64,000 nt of DNA from Onchidella celtica (GCA_963931925.1 OZ007571.1:58367625-58431624); one strand, 5' to 3'; counted from the first letter of the stretch, positions 36,913 through 49,679 are shown. Translations and numbers: made by a program. The notes: generated by a model from the sequence alone, not told the origin.

Positions 36913-37074
36913 TCACTTAATTCCACTGAACCGTTGCTTACCCCACCAATGTTGCTAAATCTGTAGAATCAATGCCTGCTTGGGGGGAAAAGGGGGGGGG
37001 GGCACAGGGAGAATAAGGCCATGAGACATGAATGCGGGAGGAATTAGTTTCAAAAGATGAAAGATCACTGCTTC
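36913..37074 (+). repeat. Copy 2 of an unnamed interspersed repeat with internal poly-G
   Basis: Partner of 9623-9770: TTAATTCCACTG, then GCTTACCCCACCAATGTTGCT, TCTGTAGAAT, then a G-rich tract (about 36980-37001). After the G tract it carries CCATGAGACATGAATGCGGG. That block also appears, diverged, on the minus strand of the 32.6-33.0 kb element (TTATGAGACATGTAGGG). This links the two groups. Confidence 0.5.
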
Positions 37075-37554
37075 AACACTTAGCTTGTCAACTGGACTTT
37101 TAAGCCCTGGCCACATTTGAAGACTTTCTTAAGAATACTCTTTATCTGATTTATTACGCTTTTTGTCCATGAAAAGATTATGAGTAAACATGTTTGAATA
37201 ACACTGGACAAACAAAGAAATCACTTTAAAATTAACGTTCCCCTAACCAGTTTTCGCAGACACAAAAAAAAAATATTACCTAATGACACTATATTTTGGC
37301 AAACAAGAGTAAAAACTTAAACCATTTTACCGTTTCCACATGTGCAGGATTTGCATAATCACATTATTTTGTGTTTGTTTTCTTTTCTTTTAATGATTCA
37401 TGCTTGAGATCAATTAAGGGTACTTGAGTCATGGACGTTAACGATTATGCCATAATCTAAATCTTGAGTGCAAAATTTCAAGAAGTGCGGATAAACATTC
37501 CTGCCCATTATTTTTATGTTTGAGAACACCTGAAACCGGAAGTAGAAGAAAAAA

Positions 37555-37586
37555 AGCGAAATAAAGAAAGAGAGAGAAAGAAAGAA

Positions 37587-37655
<69 letters not shown>
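37555..37655. repeat. GA microsatellite
   Basis: Imperfect AAAG/GAGA units becoming a pure AG tract from 37597 to 37655. Confidence 0.95.
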
Positions 37656-37658
<3 letters not shown>

Positions 37659-37659
37659 A

Positions 37660-40335
37660 GTGTTCACTCATTAACAATCCTAAATTTTAATATTTAAATT
37701 TTCCGTAAATATGCATTCACGAACAGACACAATTTCACCGAGCGGGAGATAAGCCTGTAAAAAAAAGGGGGGGGGGGTGGGGGGACGGTAAAAAAAGTGA
37801 ATATGGACACTTTTCCTACATGTATAATGGCCGTTAGTTCTGTGTATGTGTATGGATACTTATTTTGCATGTCTATATTATGGACTCACATACTAGTCTT
37901 GTGTCACTCTTACGTAAATCATTTTTGTTCTGCACTTTGAATGTCCATTTGATTTTCAAAATTTCACTCTGCACAGGAAAAAAGAAACAAGGGTGTATTA
38001 AATGTCTTCAACTGAAAGCCCGAGAAGCTGATTCGGCGGGCTGTGTTGGAATGGGCAGGGGCTGCTGCTTTACTAAGCGAAATCCGAAATGTGATCAAGG
38101 GTGACAGAGTGAAACACAAAGAATAAAAGATTAGCGATTTCAAGCTGATCTTAAACAACCTCTTTCATTCGCCACTCCTACCTTTTTTTTCTCTCTCTCT
38201 CCCCCCCCCCCCGCACCCTCTTTCTCACATACCCACACACACACTCCAATACACTGGCACCTACAGACTCAATGTTTGCTGTTCTTCTGTGTGCTTTGAT
38301 GTACAGAAAACGGAATGAATTCTGGTCCAGGACTGGGTGAGATCCGGAGGGTGCTTAAGGCGACCCAAAACAAAGCGGCACAGTCAATTCTTTTCACACT
38401 TTGAAGTGTTGACATGTTCGTTACTGCAAAGTTGTATTATTGGGTTGGTCTATGTTATTGCTGCGTAAGTGCTTGCTTTAGTTGGAACATCATTGACAGA
38501 AGGCCACATAAGTACGTACATTGCTAACTGTATGTCTGAACTTACGTAGCCCATAATTATACTTAGCAAATAGACTTGAGGTTTGTATCTTATTATCATA
38601 CGCTCGCAGAGGTGACATTGTAATGCACTTTACAAGTGTTTCTGGATAATAGTAAATGTGGCACGAAATACCATAGATCTTCAGCCTTTTTGAAAAAAAA
38701 AAATGAACACAGGTGAAAGGATGGAATGAACATGAATAGGCGGTGATTAGCAGCAGGGCTAAGTGCAAGGTTATAGTGATATTACTACAAAAAAAGGGTG
38801 GGGGGGGGTATATATTGTCGAACTGAAAGTGATTGACATACTTGGTGATTTGTGGACCCTTAGGAAGTCGCTTTCAAAAACTGCTTTCCACTTCAACATG
38901 TTTAGAATCTAACGGCACAGGTTTAAAATTTTAAAAAAATAAAAAAAAAAATCCCCGTCAGCCTTGGCGACTTTAAGAAAAAGATTTTTAAAAAAAACAA
39001 CACTTTTAGTTTTCTATCCATCTTACGCTTACTGCCTTTTGATGATTGCTCGACTCTTGAACTACGTAGCTTCGGATGTGAACGGATTGAGGAACCTTGA
39101 CGTAAAGAGAAGGCCGTGACAAACAACGAAACCCGCTGCTAGAAACAAACACAGCGTTGGCGATATATGATGGAAAAGATATTGATTCTCCCACTTCTTT
39201 TACGATTTGAATTCCGTCGTACCTATACAGTTAAAACAAAACAAACAAACGGAAAATTATCAAACTTTCGTTCAGCGTTTTTCTTTGCCAACAAATACCC
39301 TTTTCAATATGTTTAACTCTTGTTTCTTTCATAAAAGAATACGAGGGCGAAGTGTAAATTTCGTAGCGAATAAGATCTGAGTTCTAAAATCTGCAATTTG
39401 TCTGGTATTTTGTCCCTGGGGTATTTAGAAGAATGAATGTATGAACAGAGGCTGGCAGTGGGCTGAAGAACCGACACAACATGACAAAGCTATTAAATCA
39501 TATGACGGCCACAGTGGAAAAAACGATCAGGGCCCATTTATTAAAGGCTCTGATTAATTGCCTTGGCATGTAGGTCTAGTGCTCAAGTTTTATCTCAGGA
39601 AATGTCAAACCAGAAACGGCCACACAGCAGAAAGAAACGTATGTATACTTGTGTTTCAAAACATGTACAATAAAATAAAGAAAACACTTTGAATTTTAAA
39701 TTACTTTTTCTCAATCTAAAACTTGACTCTTTTTCCACTATCGTCTTGATATAATAAGCTTTAAGTTTTTGTTTTTTTTTAAAGTCTCCCTCTAAAACCC
39801 TATGGCATTTATAGCCCTCTTACAATTCGCAGATAAAAGGGCGCGAGACTTGATTCGAATTATAATAACATAGTATTATGAAATAATATTCTGTTACAAT
39901 ACATAATAAAACTGCTATGTCATAATTATTATCATGAAAATGTATTTTCGTGCCACCCTAAAACAAAACTCGAAAAAAAAAAAAACTGTATGGCAACAAA
40001 AATATCTACATGATAAGTGAAAAATGCCTTAGCACGCCCTGTCAATATAATGTATAAAATAAAAAATGGGCCTAGACTTGCACAATCATAGCCTTACATT
40101 CTAACACCGCTACGGTCTTTATCTTTTTCTGTGTGTGTCAAGCATAACACACCGGGATTACAAATTTGCGGAACAATTATAAGCCAAAGTTACAACGCTT
40201 TCTCAAGAGGTCAAGGACCAGAAGGAATTTGGTTGTTTTTTAAGTGATAAATGCAGGTCAAATCCAAGCTCCGGAAACCCATAACCTATCCCCCGCCCGC
40301 CCCCCCCCCTCGAAAAAAATAACTAAGAATGTCCT
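37660..40335. other. Unique non-coding stretch
   Basis: G runs at about 37765-37780 and 38803-38810 and a C run near 38202-38212. AT-rich otherwise. No gene, SINE head or transposon terminus recognised. Confidence 0.35.
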
Positions 40336-40339
40336 CATT

Positions 40340-40805
40340 ACTCCATATACCCATGTTCAAGATCCAGGTGATGTCTGTACTAACGATAACCTCTACCCCC
40401 ATGAACATTAACGTGTACATGACCAAGATAAAAATCACACTCGATATACCAATGTACACAACCAATATTAAGGTTATGAAACTATACCCTCCACATCCAT
40501 GCACACAGCTCCATGAAAATAGCTGTCCATATCATATTTACCCACGTAAACTACCCAATGATGATTATGAAATTATACCCTTTACCCTCATGGATACTAT
40601 CGGGATGATTATGAAATCATATCATTTATACCTATGTACACTACCCATGAAAAGACTATGAAATCGCGCCCTGTTGGAAGCATACCCTGTAATACCCATC
40701 TACAGTACCCAGGTACAGATTATGAATTCAGTCATACCCTGTATACCCATGGGCACTACCCAGATAAAGAATATCTATGAAATCATAAACTGTACATCCA
40801 TGTTG
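40340..40805. repeat. Degenerate minisatellite with 45-90 bp spacing
   Basis: Variants of the block ACCCATGTACACTACCCA, then GATTATGAAATCATACCCTG, recur. The TATGAAAT element appears near 40475, 40566, 40610, 40657, 40722 and 40777. The divergence suggests an old array with insertions and losses. The GATTATGAAATCAT core is itself nearly palindromic. The 110-codon plus-strand open frame across it is repeat translation. Confidence 0.65.
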
Positions 40806-40809
40806 GCAG

Positions 40810-43055
40810 GTTACTGAGTCAAGAGACAGCTGATTACACAGTAGGAAACGGTCTATAGGTTGTGAGTCCACAGATAACTGTTTTCATTAGAAAACCATCG
40901 ACAGATTACGGAGTCTATCGTGACACAACCAAGGCGACAAAAGCCTTCAGAACATGATTTTATTGGGAGAACAATTTAGCTAGGCATAACAGTTGCACTG
41001 TACTGAAAGGTGGGTAGAATCAAACCCCGGTGTTTATGGTTCATCCAGAAATGAGACAGTAAACAAATGGTACTTTGTGTTTAAACCTCAGACCTGCTAG
41101 CAAAATTAAACCGATTAACATCCATGTGCCAGTCAAGAGTTCTGGTCGGGAACACAGGCCACACACAAATAGTAAATAGCAGAAAAAGAGAGACAGAAAT
41201 GAATTTTAAACAAACTCTACAGTAACGAGAATAAAGAGAAAGAAAAGCATATTTAAGGTAGCATCTCCACGAAAAGAAAGGAAATACGTTGTTATCTTCT
41301 AACAATGAAAATGAATATTACTGTCAGTAGCTCTGTAAGTCTTCTACATGGAAATAGGCAGGGAGCAGGTAACAGAGTTAAACACACTGACGTACAGCCA
41401 CGCTTAGAGGGACACAAAAAAAAACCACACATTTATAGAGTAGTAAACACAGCCACCTAATTACTGAGATACACAGAATGCAGACTAGATATGGGAAATA
41501 AAGAGACATAAAAATTAATATTTTGTTTTGAACAGACAACCAAACGGCCCATGGAAAGTACATACTTTACAATTTCAATTTATCTGGTTACAGTACAAAT
41601 CCAATCAAGTGCTTTCAGGGGCACTGGGTCAAGCATCTGGTTTGATCGTGACTTCTTATTAAATATAATACCACGTTGCTGAATATCAAAGGGTCAATTT
41701 TCGAAAATAGTTTGCCACTACCTGAAGGCACACAGTCATCAATGTGTTACAACAAGTATCATTAAAACCCTCAATTGCCGGTTATTTTGTATATTTTTCA
41801 TTTAGTGTCCAATGCCTTTTTTTTTTTTCCTTTTTGGAACACATTCTAAGTTACAACAAATAATTGTTCATAACTATTTATATTATTAACATTTACTTGG
41901 CCATCTCTTCAAATCAGTTTTGCATGTTAGAAGTTTAGGATAAAACTGTCTAGATCCATTAGATGTCTGGTTGTTAGGTTAATATCCAGTATGTCACAAA
42001 GTAAACAACAAATCAGATCAACTTACAGTAGTGACGAGGGCCAACACAGTATCTGATGGTTTAGCATCTAAATAAAGTGAGATGCCAGTGAACGTTTGTT
42101 TTTTTTTCCTTAAATCATTAAATAAGAAGAAAAAAATCACTTACAACGGTAAATATCCGTCTCTCAGAGAACCAGTCCACGTTAGGTAGGGTGTCTTCCG
42201 TGTCAGTTCAATCAAATTACTTGATCAGTGATATATCCAAGAATCAGTTGAGACTTAAATCACTATGTTGTGCTTATTTCTTTTGCATTTAAGCATCTAA
42301 ATACTAAAAACATTCTAAACTGCAAAGGAATGAAATAATACAGACAGCTATCTTGATGAGGCTACGATAGTGATATAAAATCAATATCTAAAATCTGTTT
42401 CAGGACTTAAGTTATTCTAATTTTCGTTATCATCTTTCCAAAGAAATAAAAATATATCAACAAGACATGTCTACAGCGACCTTCACAATTAATAGTGGTA
42501 AACAATGTTTAATGACTCTGACTGTCTGCAACACTTTCCTGTTTGTGTTTTAAAAAAAAAAAAGTATATTCTAAAAACAGAGAAGCTCCATATTATATGT
42601 ACTATTTATTTCATGATTTGCTCCTATACTACTGCACTGCTAATAATATTTAGTTTTGGTTTTTGTTGTTGTTTTCGCCCGTATATCTCTATGATTCAAA
42701 ACGACACAGAAAAAGTTCATACTCTAATAGTTTCTTAATAAATATTACAAGTAAATTCATAAAAGAATTAAATTATAGTTGCTTTTTGAAAACAAAAATC
42801 AGATCTGGAAAAAAAAAGAACCTTACTATCAGACGCGTTATATTTTGCACATCAACTTATGCTTAGGTGAAGTTCCCATCCCACGGAAGATAAAAACAGG
42901 AACTCAACACTTCAATCCTTTACTGGACAATTTGAACAATAACTTACTATTCTCATAGACGCCCTAAATGGAGCAATATTGAAATATAATCTAGCTGACA
43001 AAATCACACCTTAGATCGAATTGAATCCAATCACTGCCTAGAATTCCTAGCTCAG
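40810..43055. other. Unique AT-rich non-coding stretch
   Basis: No simple repeats longer than short A or T runs and no transposon termini seen. Small open frames (41081-41305, 41378-41563, 42505-42866) have no recognisable domain. Confidence 0.4.
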
Positions 43056-43059
43056 ACAC

Positions 43060-43340
43060 TCGCGAAGGGACCAGCAGTGCCCCAAAGTTTCACTCTACCC
43101 TCGTCCTCTCGCACCGTAATCGCGCGGTATGTACAACATCACCAACGCCGGGCACCGCCACGTTGATGAGAGTCGTGCCGTTCTCCTCACGAACGTGTCC
43201 CACACACAAAAAGTTGCAGGTTTATGCCGAGCCCCGAGCCGGTTGCCCGCTGCTACCACAGCGCGAGGATTTTAGGGGGCAATAAGCTGTGTTAACCTGC
43301 GCGGTGCTGTTACTCTCCGACAAAACTGGTGCTTTCATTG
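43060..43340. promoter_or_regulatory. CG-rich patch, possible promoter or first-exon region
   Basis: CG dinucleotides are dense here (CGCGAAGG, ACCGTAATCGCGCGG, AACGCCGGGCACCGCC, GAGCCCCGAGCCGG) against AT-rich flanks on both sides. No TATA box, initiator or exon can be fixed. It contains no known transposon sequence. A CpG-island-like promoter of an unseen gene is one reading; a GC-rich repeat fragment is another. Confidence 0.25.
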
Positions 43341-43543
43341 AACTATCCGGGATTCGCACCAGCGGGTGTGATACTTCCCTTCGATGACGATTTCACAGAA
43401 TAACATCCGCATGCAGTGTTGCGTATCAGTGATCAGGAGCGTGGCGGGCAATATGATTTTGTAATGAGATTTGATCTCTTTCTGCGACACTAAGGAGAGA
43501 TAGATAGTCAGACATACAGATGGGCAAGTGGGGGGATGAAAAA

Positions 43544-43627
43544 CTGACAGATGGATGGATGAATGATTGGAAGGATAGATTTGTGGATGGATGGGTGTGT
43601 GGGAGGATGGATGGATGGATGGATGGA
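43544..43627. repeat. GGAT microsatellite
   Basis: GGAT/GAAT/GGGT tetranucleotides, purest at about 43605-43625. They generate the Ser/His/Pro-rich minus-strand open frames at 43335-43820, which are not genes. Confidence 0.93.
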
Positions 43628-43947
43628 TTGACAGACGAATGGGCGGTCTGACAGACAGATACATAAAAATGGCTCCCCACTGGCTGACACTCTTTACCTT
43701 CTGTGATCCTCTCCCCCCCCCCCCCCCACCTTCTTTGTTTTTAATGGAAACACGGAGATAAACAAAAAAAAACCACAAAGTACCAAAACATTTTTGTAAA
43801 AATCCAAGAACCCAGGCCAAAATCCTTCAACATGGCAAAAATGAGAAACAAACATCTCAAGGTGTTTATCACGGTTTCACGGCCAGAATCAAAACCAAAA
43901 CCTCAATTTCTTATTGGTAGAATAAATGAATTTTGTTTTGGGCTCGT

Positions 43948-44098
<151 letters not shown>

Positions 44099-44099
44099 C

Positions 44100-45775
44100 T
44101 TGAAGCCTAGATCTAGAAAGAATTATTTTTTTTTAAATCAATGCTATCAAAATATATTTTTTTCAAATGAATTATGGCCTCCAATGCACTTATTTACAAA
44201 ATCTTTTATATTTATCATTCGCATTACTCCATGACAACAATATTTCTCAGCATCAGCGCTGTTCAGAAAAATCGGCTTTTTGATGCTTGAAGAAACAATC
44301 ATGGAAGCCCGGCATTTTTATGGACTTCATGTTGGTGAAACAGAATAATACTGGACTCTTCTGCTGTTAATAATACTTCTTTAGATATAGAAACTTTCTT
44401 TCAATTTCAAATAATTTTGGACTACCAAAAAAAAAGAAAAGAAAATTCCCTCTTCATCCCCGTCTGACAACGTGAAAGTGCTGGTTGAGAACAGCCAAAT
44501 AAGATAAATTATTAAAAGACTAATATTTAAAAAGTGGAAAGGATTCTTACATTGGAAGTTAGAAGCTGGACACATCGGACTTGCCAGTGTAAGTAAAACA
44601 AGTTCCTTTATGGTGGCTGTGTTTGTCAACTGGTTTGTTTCAGTTGATGTTACAAAAGCTTATGCTCCTTACACATCTGTTTGGATGTGCTATGACAATT
44701 TTAAACAAAAATGCACTGGATGGTTTTATAACAATCAAATATTGCAACAGAATACCATCTTTCCCTCCCCCCCCCCCTCTCCCCGCTCCCAACCAACAAT
44801 ACCCGTCGATATCATGCGAAGATGGCACACACACACAAACAAACACAAAAATGGTTAGCCAACGGGTGGTCTCGCTCGACTTGCAGATCATGGACAATCT
44901 TGAGTAATCATCTGAGTCTTCTCCGAAAATTACTTTTACTGGCAGCGACGCCTTGCATGACGGTCTAATTTTGATGAAGTATCAAGAACATACAAATATC
45001 TTGCAGGGCATCAATCTAAGTCACTGTTTGTTACTGGTAACTTGTGTAGCGTGGTGCGAACGGCTTCCCCCCTCCCCTTCCCCAAGATGGAAAAATAAAT
45101 AACTCGCAACAGAGAGTCTTTTCTTTCTGAATAATGAACTACAGAAGAGAGAAAATAGCCACAAAATATCAACGTATTTCTGTGCCACTGAAATGTTTTT
45201 AGTATTGCACAATGACCTTCAAACTGTTTTCTTTAAGCACGCCTAGGCACAGGAGACATAATTATTATATGGTATGAGGAACGAATCTCACGCTTTTTGA
45301 AATATATATTTTTTTATTTTTTTTTAATCACATGATCTTCTAAAAGTTCTGTGCTTTAGCTTTGAGACGTACTTTAGTTTTAAGGTGTACAATATACTAC
45401 CCAATATATACATTACGAATTATCTTAGAACGCCATATTTACAAATATACACCGAAACGAACATCTCTTATTTTAGCATCCTTAGGAACTCCATTATGGA
45501 TAGGGCGTGAAAAGAGTAAATAGGAAAGAAAGGTAACAGACTAAGGATAAATTTAGAAGCACATACCAGATGTTGCGTTTCTTGAAAACTCAGTGCCTGG
45601 CGGAGTGATAAAAAACTGGAAAAACCGGTAAAATCAATTACTCGACACCAGATAAGAAATGGAGATTAGTTACATTAATGTAATATCAATGATTCGTTCC
45701 GTGAATCTGCTGCCTGGAAATGTGTGAGCCTAAGATAAACTGCGTTGGCGTATCTTGTGCACCTGCTTGTGTGCA
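44100..45775. other. Unique non-coding stretch
   Basis: A C run at about 44766-44777 and a T-rich patch near 45308-45326 are the only low-complexity parts. Overlapping open frames at 44610-44907 in two plus frames and one minus frame show no domain. Confidence 0.38.
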
Positions 45776-45780
45776 ACTCT

Positions 45781-45811
45781 GTGCTGTTGCTGCTGTTGCT
45801 GCTGCTGCTGC

Positions 45812-45848
<37 letters not shown>
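45781..45848. repeat. TGC / TTG trinucleotide microsatellite
   Basis: Mixed TGC and TTG units become pure TTG from about 45812. It is probably the expanded tail of the adjoining SINE. Confidence 0.95.
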
Positions 45849-46035
45849 CAGATCTTACGTGCATTATTAGTATAATGGGACTCTTTTAGAGAGAATGGGA
45901 GAGTGAATGCCTTACAAAACAAAAAATTAATTAAGTTGGATACCTTCCTAGCGGGATTCGAACCTGGGGCTTCTTGAACCTGGGCCAAGCGCTAACCACT
46001 GGGCCGTTGTCTCGGGGTATTGCAAGCCCGCGCGC
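45781..46035 (-). mobile_element. tRNA-derived SINE with trinucleotide tail
   Basis: Read on the minus strand, box A (CGGCCCAGTGGTTAGCGC, complement of 45989-46006) is followed by box B (GGTTCGAATCCC, complement of 45953-45964). This is an excellent internal pol III promoter, spaced shorter than in a full tRNA. A roughly 100-bp body leads to an AAC/AGC repeat tail, which is the TGC/TTG microsatellite at 45781-45848 on the plus strand. The end of the head is inferred from similarity to tRNA; target duplications were not identified. It is the best-preserved SINE in the window. Confidence 0.75.
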
Positions 46036-46039
46036 GCGC

Positions 46040-47090
46040 GTGTGCCTTGTCTGTGTGTTTTTCTCCCAAATGCCCGATGGCAAATACTCGGCAATTAATA
46101 ACAGATGCTCATAGTTTGTTGAGATATAAAAAGTTCAAAATTAATTAAATGAATATGACTTTTCTGTCCACTTTTCCACACTACTAATCTAATGGGTCTG
46201 AGTTTGAATCTCGATTTATTACGAAGACAAACCAGATTCGTTCTGGGCTGTCGACGGAAAGAGCAAAACAAACAAAAAAAGTCAATGCAACTCTAAATCA
46301 ACGGATAAGATTATTTGTAAATGATTGAAAACTGTCTCTTCATAATTATCTGTTTCGATATTACTTTTTTCTCAAAGACAGAACACGTTTGTTTGTTCGC
46401 GAGTTTTACATGACGTATGTCACAAACATCAGTGCTATTTTCTTGCTGCTGTTGTTGATGATTTCTGTATTCCAACCTCCCCCCCAACCCCCCTTCGCCC
46501 CGCCATTGGAAAGCAGGCGGCACATTTATCATGGTATAAAAACACATCGACGTTTCATTCAGTTCCATATCACGTTTCCTCGTGAGAACAAAATAATCTT
46601 CTTCATGCCGCCTTTGTGCGTGTGTGTTTTTCATTCTCCTTGAACGAAATGAGGAAAATTTCTCAGGTTCGGTGAAACAGACTTAAAAACAGACCAGGAA
46701 CGTACACCTTAAAGCACCAGTCAACGTAGGTAAACATCATTAAGTTTAGATATCTTTAATCCTGCCACTTTTTTTTTATGACCTGACGGTTAGGTACAGG
46801 TTACTGAGTGAACTATGCGAGATTTTTTGTTTGGTTTTATTTTTTGTGGCGTTGCGTTATCATCTGGGAGGTTCAGACTGGTGAAAATGTAACTGGTGCT
46901 GTCAGACTATGCAGGCAGTTTACTGGGACTTGAGAGGTTGTATAATGTAATTAGGTACAGCACGTAAGCGAGACGATACCTGTCTTTAAAGCTTGGCGCG
47001 GAAGCTTCCGGAAATCACTGTAGTGGCTATGTGCCTTGCCACCAACTTGAAATGCTTTAGTATAATTACACTGAAATCGAGCGTGCCTGT
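46040..47090. other. Unique non-coding stretch
   Basis: Includes a short CG alternation (46028-46039, GCCCGCGCGCGCG) and C-rich patches near 46480. GAGTTTGAATCTC at about 46200 is box B-like but has no box A. No gene is recognised. Confidence 0.35.
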
Positions 47091-47102
47091 ATTGGTAGTC
47101 AA

Positions 47103-47356
47103 CAGTGGCGTAACTTTGGTGGGGCAGATGGGGCACCCATCTTGGACACCAACAGAGTGGGAGAGTCCCATTTCTGTAGTTCAAGAATGCGATGTTTTTA
47201 TTACACTTTTACTGGTATCGTAAAGAGTTAAGAGGGAACGGTCTGAGTTCCAATAATTTCAGAATTCAACCACAATTTTAAAGAACAGTTTTCAGTTCAG
47301 ACGAGGTGCCATTTTTTTCCTGCCCTGGGCGCTAGTTAACCATTGTTACGCCTCTG
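47103..47356. mobile_element. hAT-type MITE with terminal inverted repeats and 8-bp target duplication
   Basis: Termini are CAGTGGCGTAAC (47103-47114) and its inverted partner GTTACGCCTCTG (47345-47356), 11 of 12 matching. Flanking octamers GTAGTCAA (47095-47102) and GCAGTCAA (47357-47364) agree at seven of eight. CAG-starting termini with an 8-bp duplication are the hAT superfamily signature. At 254 bp with no transposase sequence it is a non-autonomous element moved in trans. Confidence 0.82.
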
Positions 47357-47369
47357 GCAGTCAACCTGT

Positions 47370-49405
47370 CTAGCCAGCGTCGTAGACAAATCAGAGGTAC
47401 ACTTTAAATTTTTATAACTGTTCGTTTCTCCGGCTTGATGGTAAAATGGGCACCATCTCCTTTCACCCGAGAAACTTTGGCATTCCTCCCCACATTTTTT
47501 TAATCATCCGAAAAATTCTTCACAGTTTCAGCACACCAACTTGCCCCAGTTCAAATAAGCATCATTTTAGAAAAGACTTCGTTAAAAAATGGAATGGAAT
47601 ATACTCACATCGCTTATCATTTCTTCGTACCAAAGGTATGCGTGCAACATGTTTTTAGTTAACAATGAAAAATGAATTTGATGACTAAAGTGCGCTACAT
47701 CTCAGAACCAAATATTGACCCAAAAAATAATAATAATAACTCCTCTTCATCATCGGTATAAGAGATAAGGCTGCCCTGAGTCCAGCAAAAATCGTGTGAA
47801 ATTTTACAGTGAATACAGCACTTAACATCGCTTGAGATATCTGTGTAAGTGAAACACACCATCAGGAGCATTTTCTTTTTCAAAGAACACATCTCGATGA
47901 ACTTTACAGTATTGTAGTTACATTGTGGAAAACTGTGTTAACGCTAACATTGTCTGTTATACTCTACCTCCTGGAATGGTTATTGGCATACAGATCCGAA
48001 TGGCAAACTTTAACTCTAAAGTAAACTGATTATTTAGATTTTTTATCAATTTAGAAATAATTAGATTAACGGCGCAGGAAACCGAAGAAAACCAATCATC
48101 CGGTACAAACAAAAGTTTGTATATTCTGGTGGACAGCAAGGCATTCAATGCGCCTGTGGATGTTTGATGGAGATGCAATCATTGCCTAAAACAAAGAATA
48201 GCGTACTGACCAGCTTCTGCCGCAAAAAAGGTTAAGATTGGTTTCTAGCTGCGTACTAATAAAATCATATCATTTGTTCCAGCATGAAATTTAGAACAAT
48301 TGGAAAAGTCAGATCCTGTCATGCTTATTTTATGCATCCCAAAAAACTCTTCCTTTTTGTTCTCTTTTCCATACTCCAGCATGTTATAACAAGTTAAGGC
48401 ATGTAACAGCACCAAAGATTTGTCACTTTCACCCCCACCCCTCCCACCCCTCAAATAAAAAAAACAAAAAAACTCCCAAAGCCCACAAACTTCCCCTTCG
48501 TAACTTCTTGATTCACATTACTTGTGACTGCTCCGTCGACGTTTATCTGATGATGAGTTCAGCAGAGAAGGATTGAAGATGAACATAAGAACACCTAAGC
48601 AAAGACAGTATTGTGTTACATACAGCTTCGCCGTAAGTCTCAAGCAAATTATATCAGATTGGAAATGCTGGCGGCAGCTGGAAATTCCATGTCACATTTC
48701 TGTGACTGTGACCTACGGCTGAATAGTGTGAGACGAACAGTTACTGTAAATCTTATATCAAGATAAACTATTTCCAGTGAGAAAACAATATGAAACAAAA
48801 TCGTTGGTTTCGAGTTGTAAAGTAAACTTACTGTGCGGTGAAACAATATTCTCCAGGTGAAACAATATTCTCCACATCTTAACATGATAGCAATCCAATC
48901 TGCAGACGTTTAAAAAAAAATCTTATCATAAAAATCTTAATGGAGACAATACTCTCTACATTTGGGCGTGGCAGCAACACGATCTGGTTGCAAAATCTCC
49001 AAACAGCAACACTTAAAAAAAAACAAAAAACAATTGCCTCCCTCTCACCCCTGTTGGATGCAGCACCAAACGACATTACAGTCATTATAGAGGATCCCAA
49101 AATAAAAACAGAAGTTGGGTGCAGCCTAAGATTAAAAATTAGTGCTTTCGATCTTACAAAACAGGCGTCTTCCCAGATTACAATAATGTATATTCTCAAA
49201 ACTTAAAAAAAATATGACGTAAACGTTACAAAACAAAAAGAAACAATAGTGCATTGCTAGCTTTTTTTTTTTACAAAATCACGCACCGTTTCCCTCTCTC
49301 AACCATTCGCTTTGTCACAAACAGGACAACAAACGGCAGTAGTGGGGATTTTGTTACTGGAACCAAGTCTTGTGTAATAGTAATACCAAGATATTGACAT
49401 TGATG
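47370..49405. other. Unique non-coding stretch
   Basis: A 19-bp perfect tandem duplication (unit GGTGAAACAATATTCTCCA) lies at 48837-48874. Open frames at 48879-49199 (minus) and 48940-49206 (plus) overlap in the same DNA without domains. No gene is recognised. Confidence 0.38.
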
Positions 49406-49410
49406 TAGAA

Positions 49411-49670
49411 CAATGAGTCTTGACATTTTAAAACGTGTGATTCAAGTTCCATTCCACAGATCTAGCATCACTAACGGGGTAACCCCAGTCAATGAAATTT
49501 AATAATGGAGATCGAGTTGGCTGTGAGTAGAATTACCATACATAATTTGAAATAAGAATGATAAAAGCGACTCGGTATTTTCACAATACATAATATTATA
49601 CTATAATGTGCTTCATCAACAGCTTACTCCCCACCCCTCCATCCCCTCGGTCCCCCGTTAAGAACCATTG
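49411..49670 (+). mobile_element. Copy C of an unnamed repeat, possibly a degenerate hAT MITE
   Basis: Shares ordered motifs with copies A and B: GTTCCATTCCA, AATTTAATAATGGAGATCGAG, ACATA.AATTTGAAATAAG and CGGTATTTTCACAATAC (49573-49589), then a C-rich tract. The right end reads GTTAAGAACCATTG (to about 49670) and the left CAATGAGTCTTGAC (49411), matching inverted at 11 of 14. Flanking 8-mers agree at five of eight. These details suggest the whole A/B/C family is hAT-derived. Confidence 0.5.
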
Positions 49671-49679
49671 CTGCAGGAT

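Noticed and set aside
43335..43820. 161-codon minus-strand open frame rich in Ser, His and Pro
   Set aside because: Its middle is a direct translation of the GGAT microsatellite; the ends are unremarkable.
45950..46010. Possible functional tRNA gene on the minus strand
   Set aside because: Box A and box B are well matched but too close together, no acceptor stem pairs, and a SINE-like body and tail follow.
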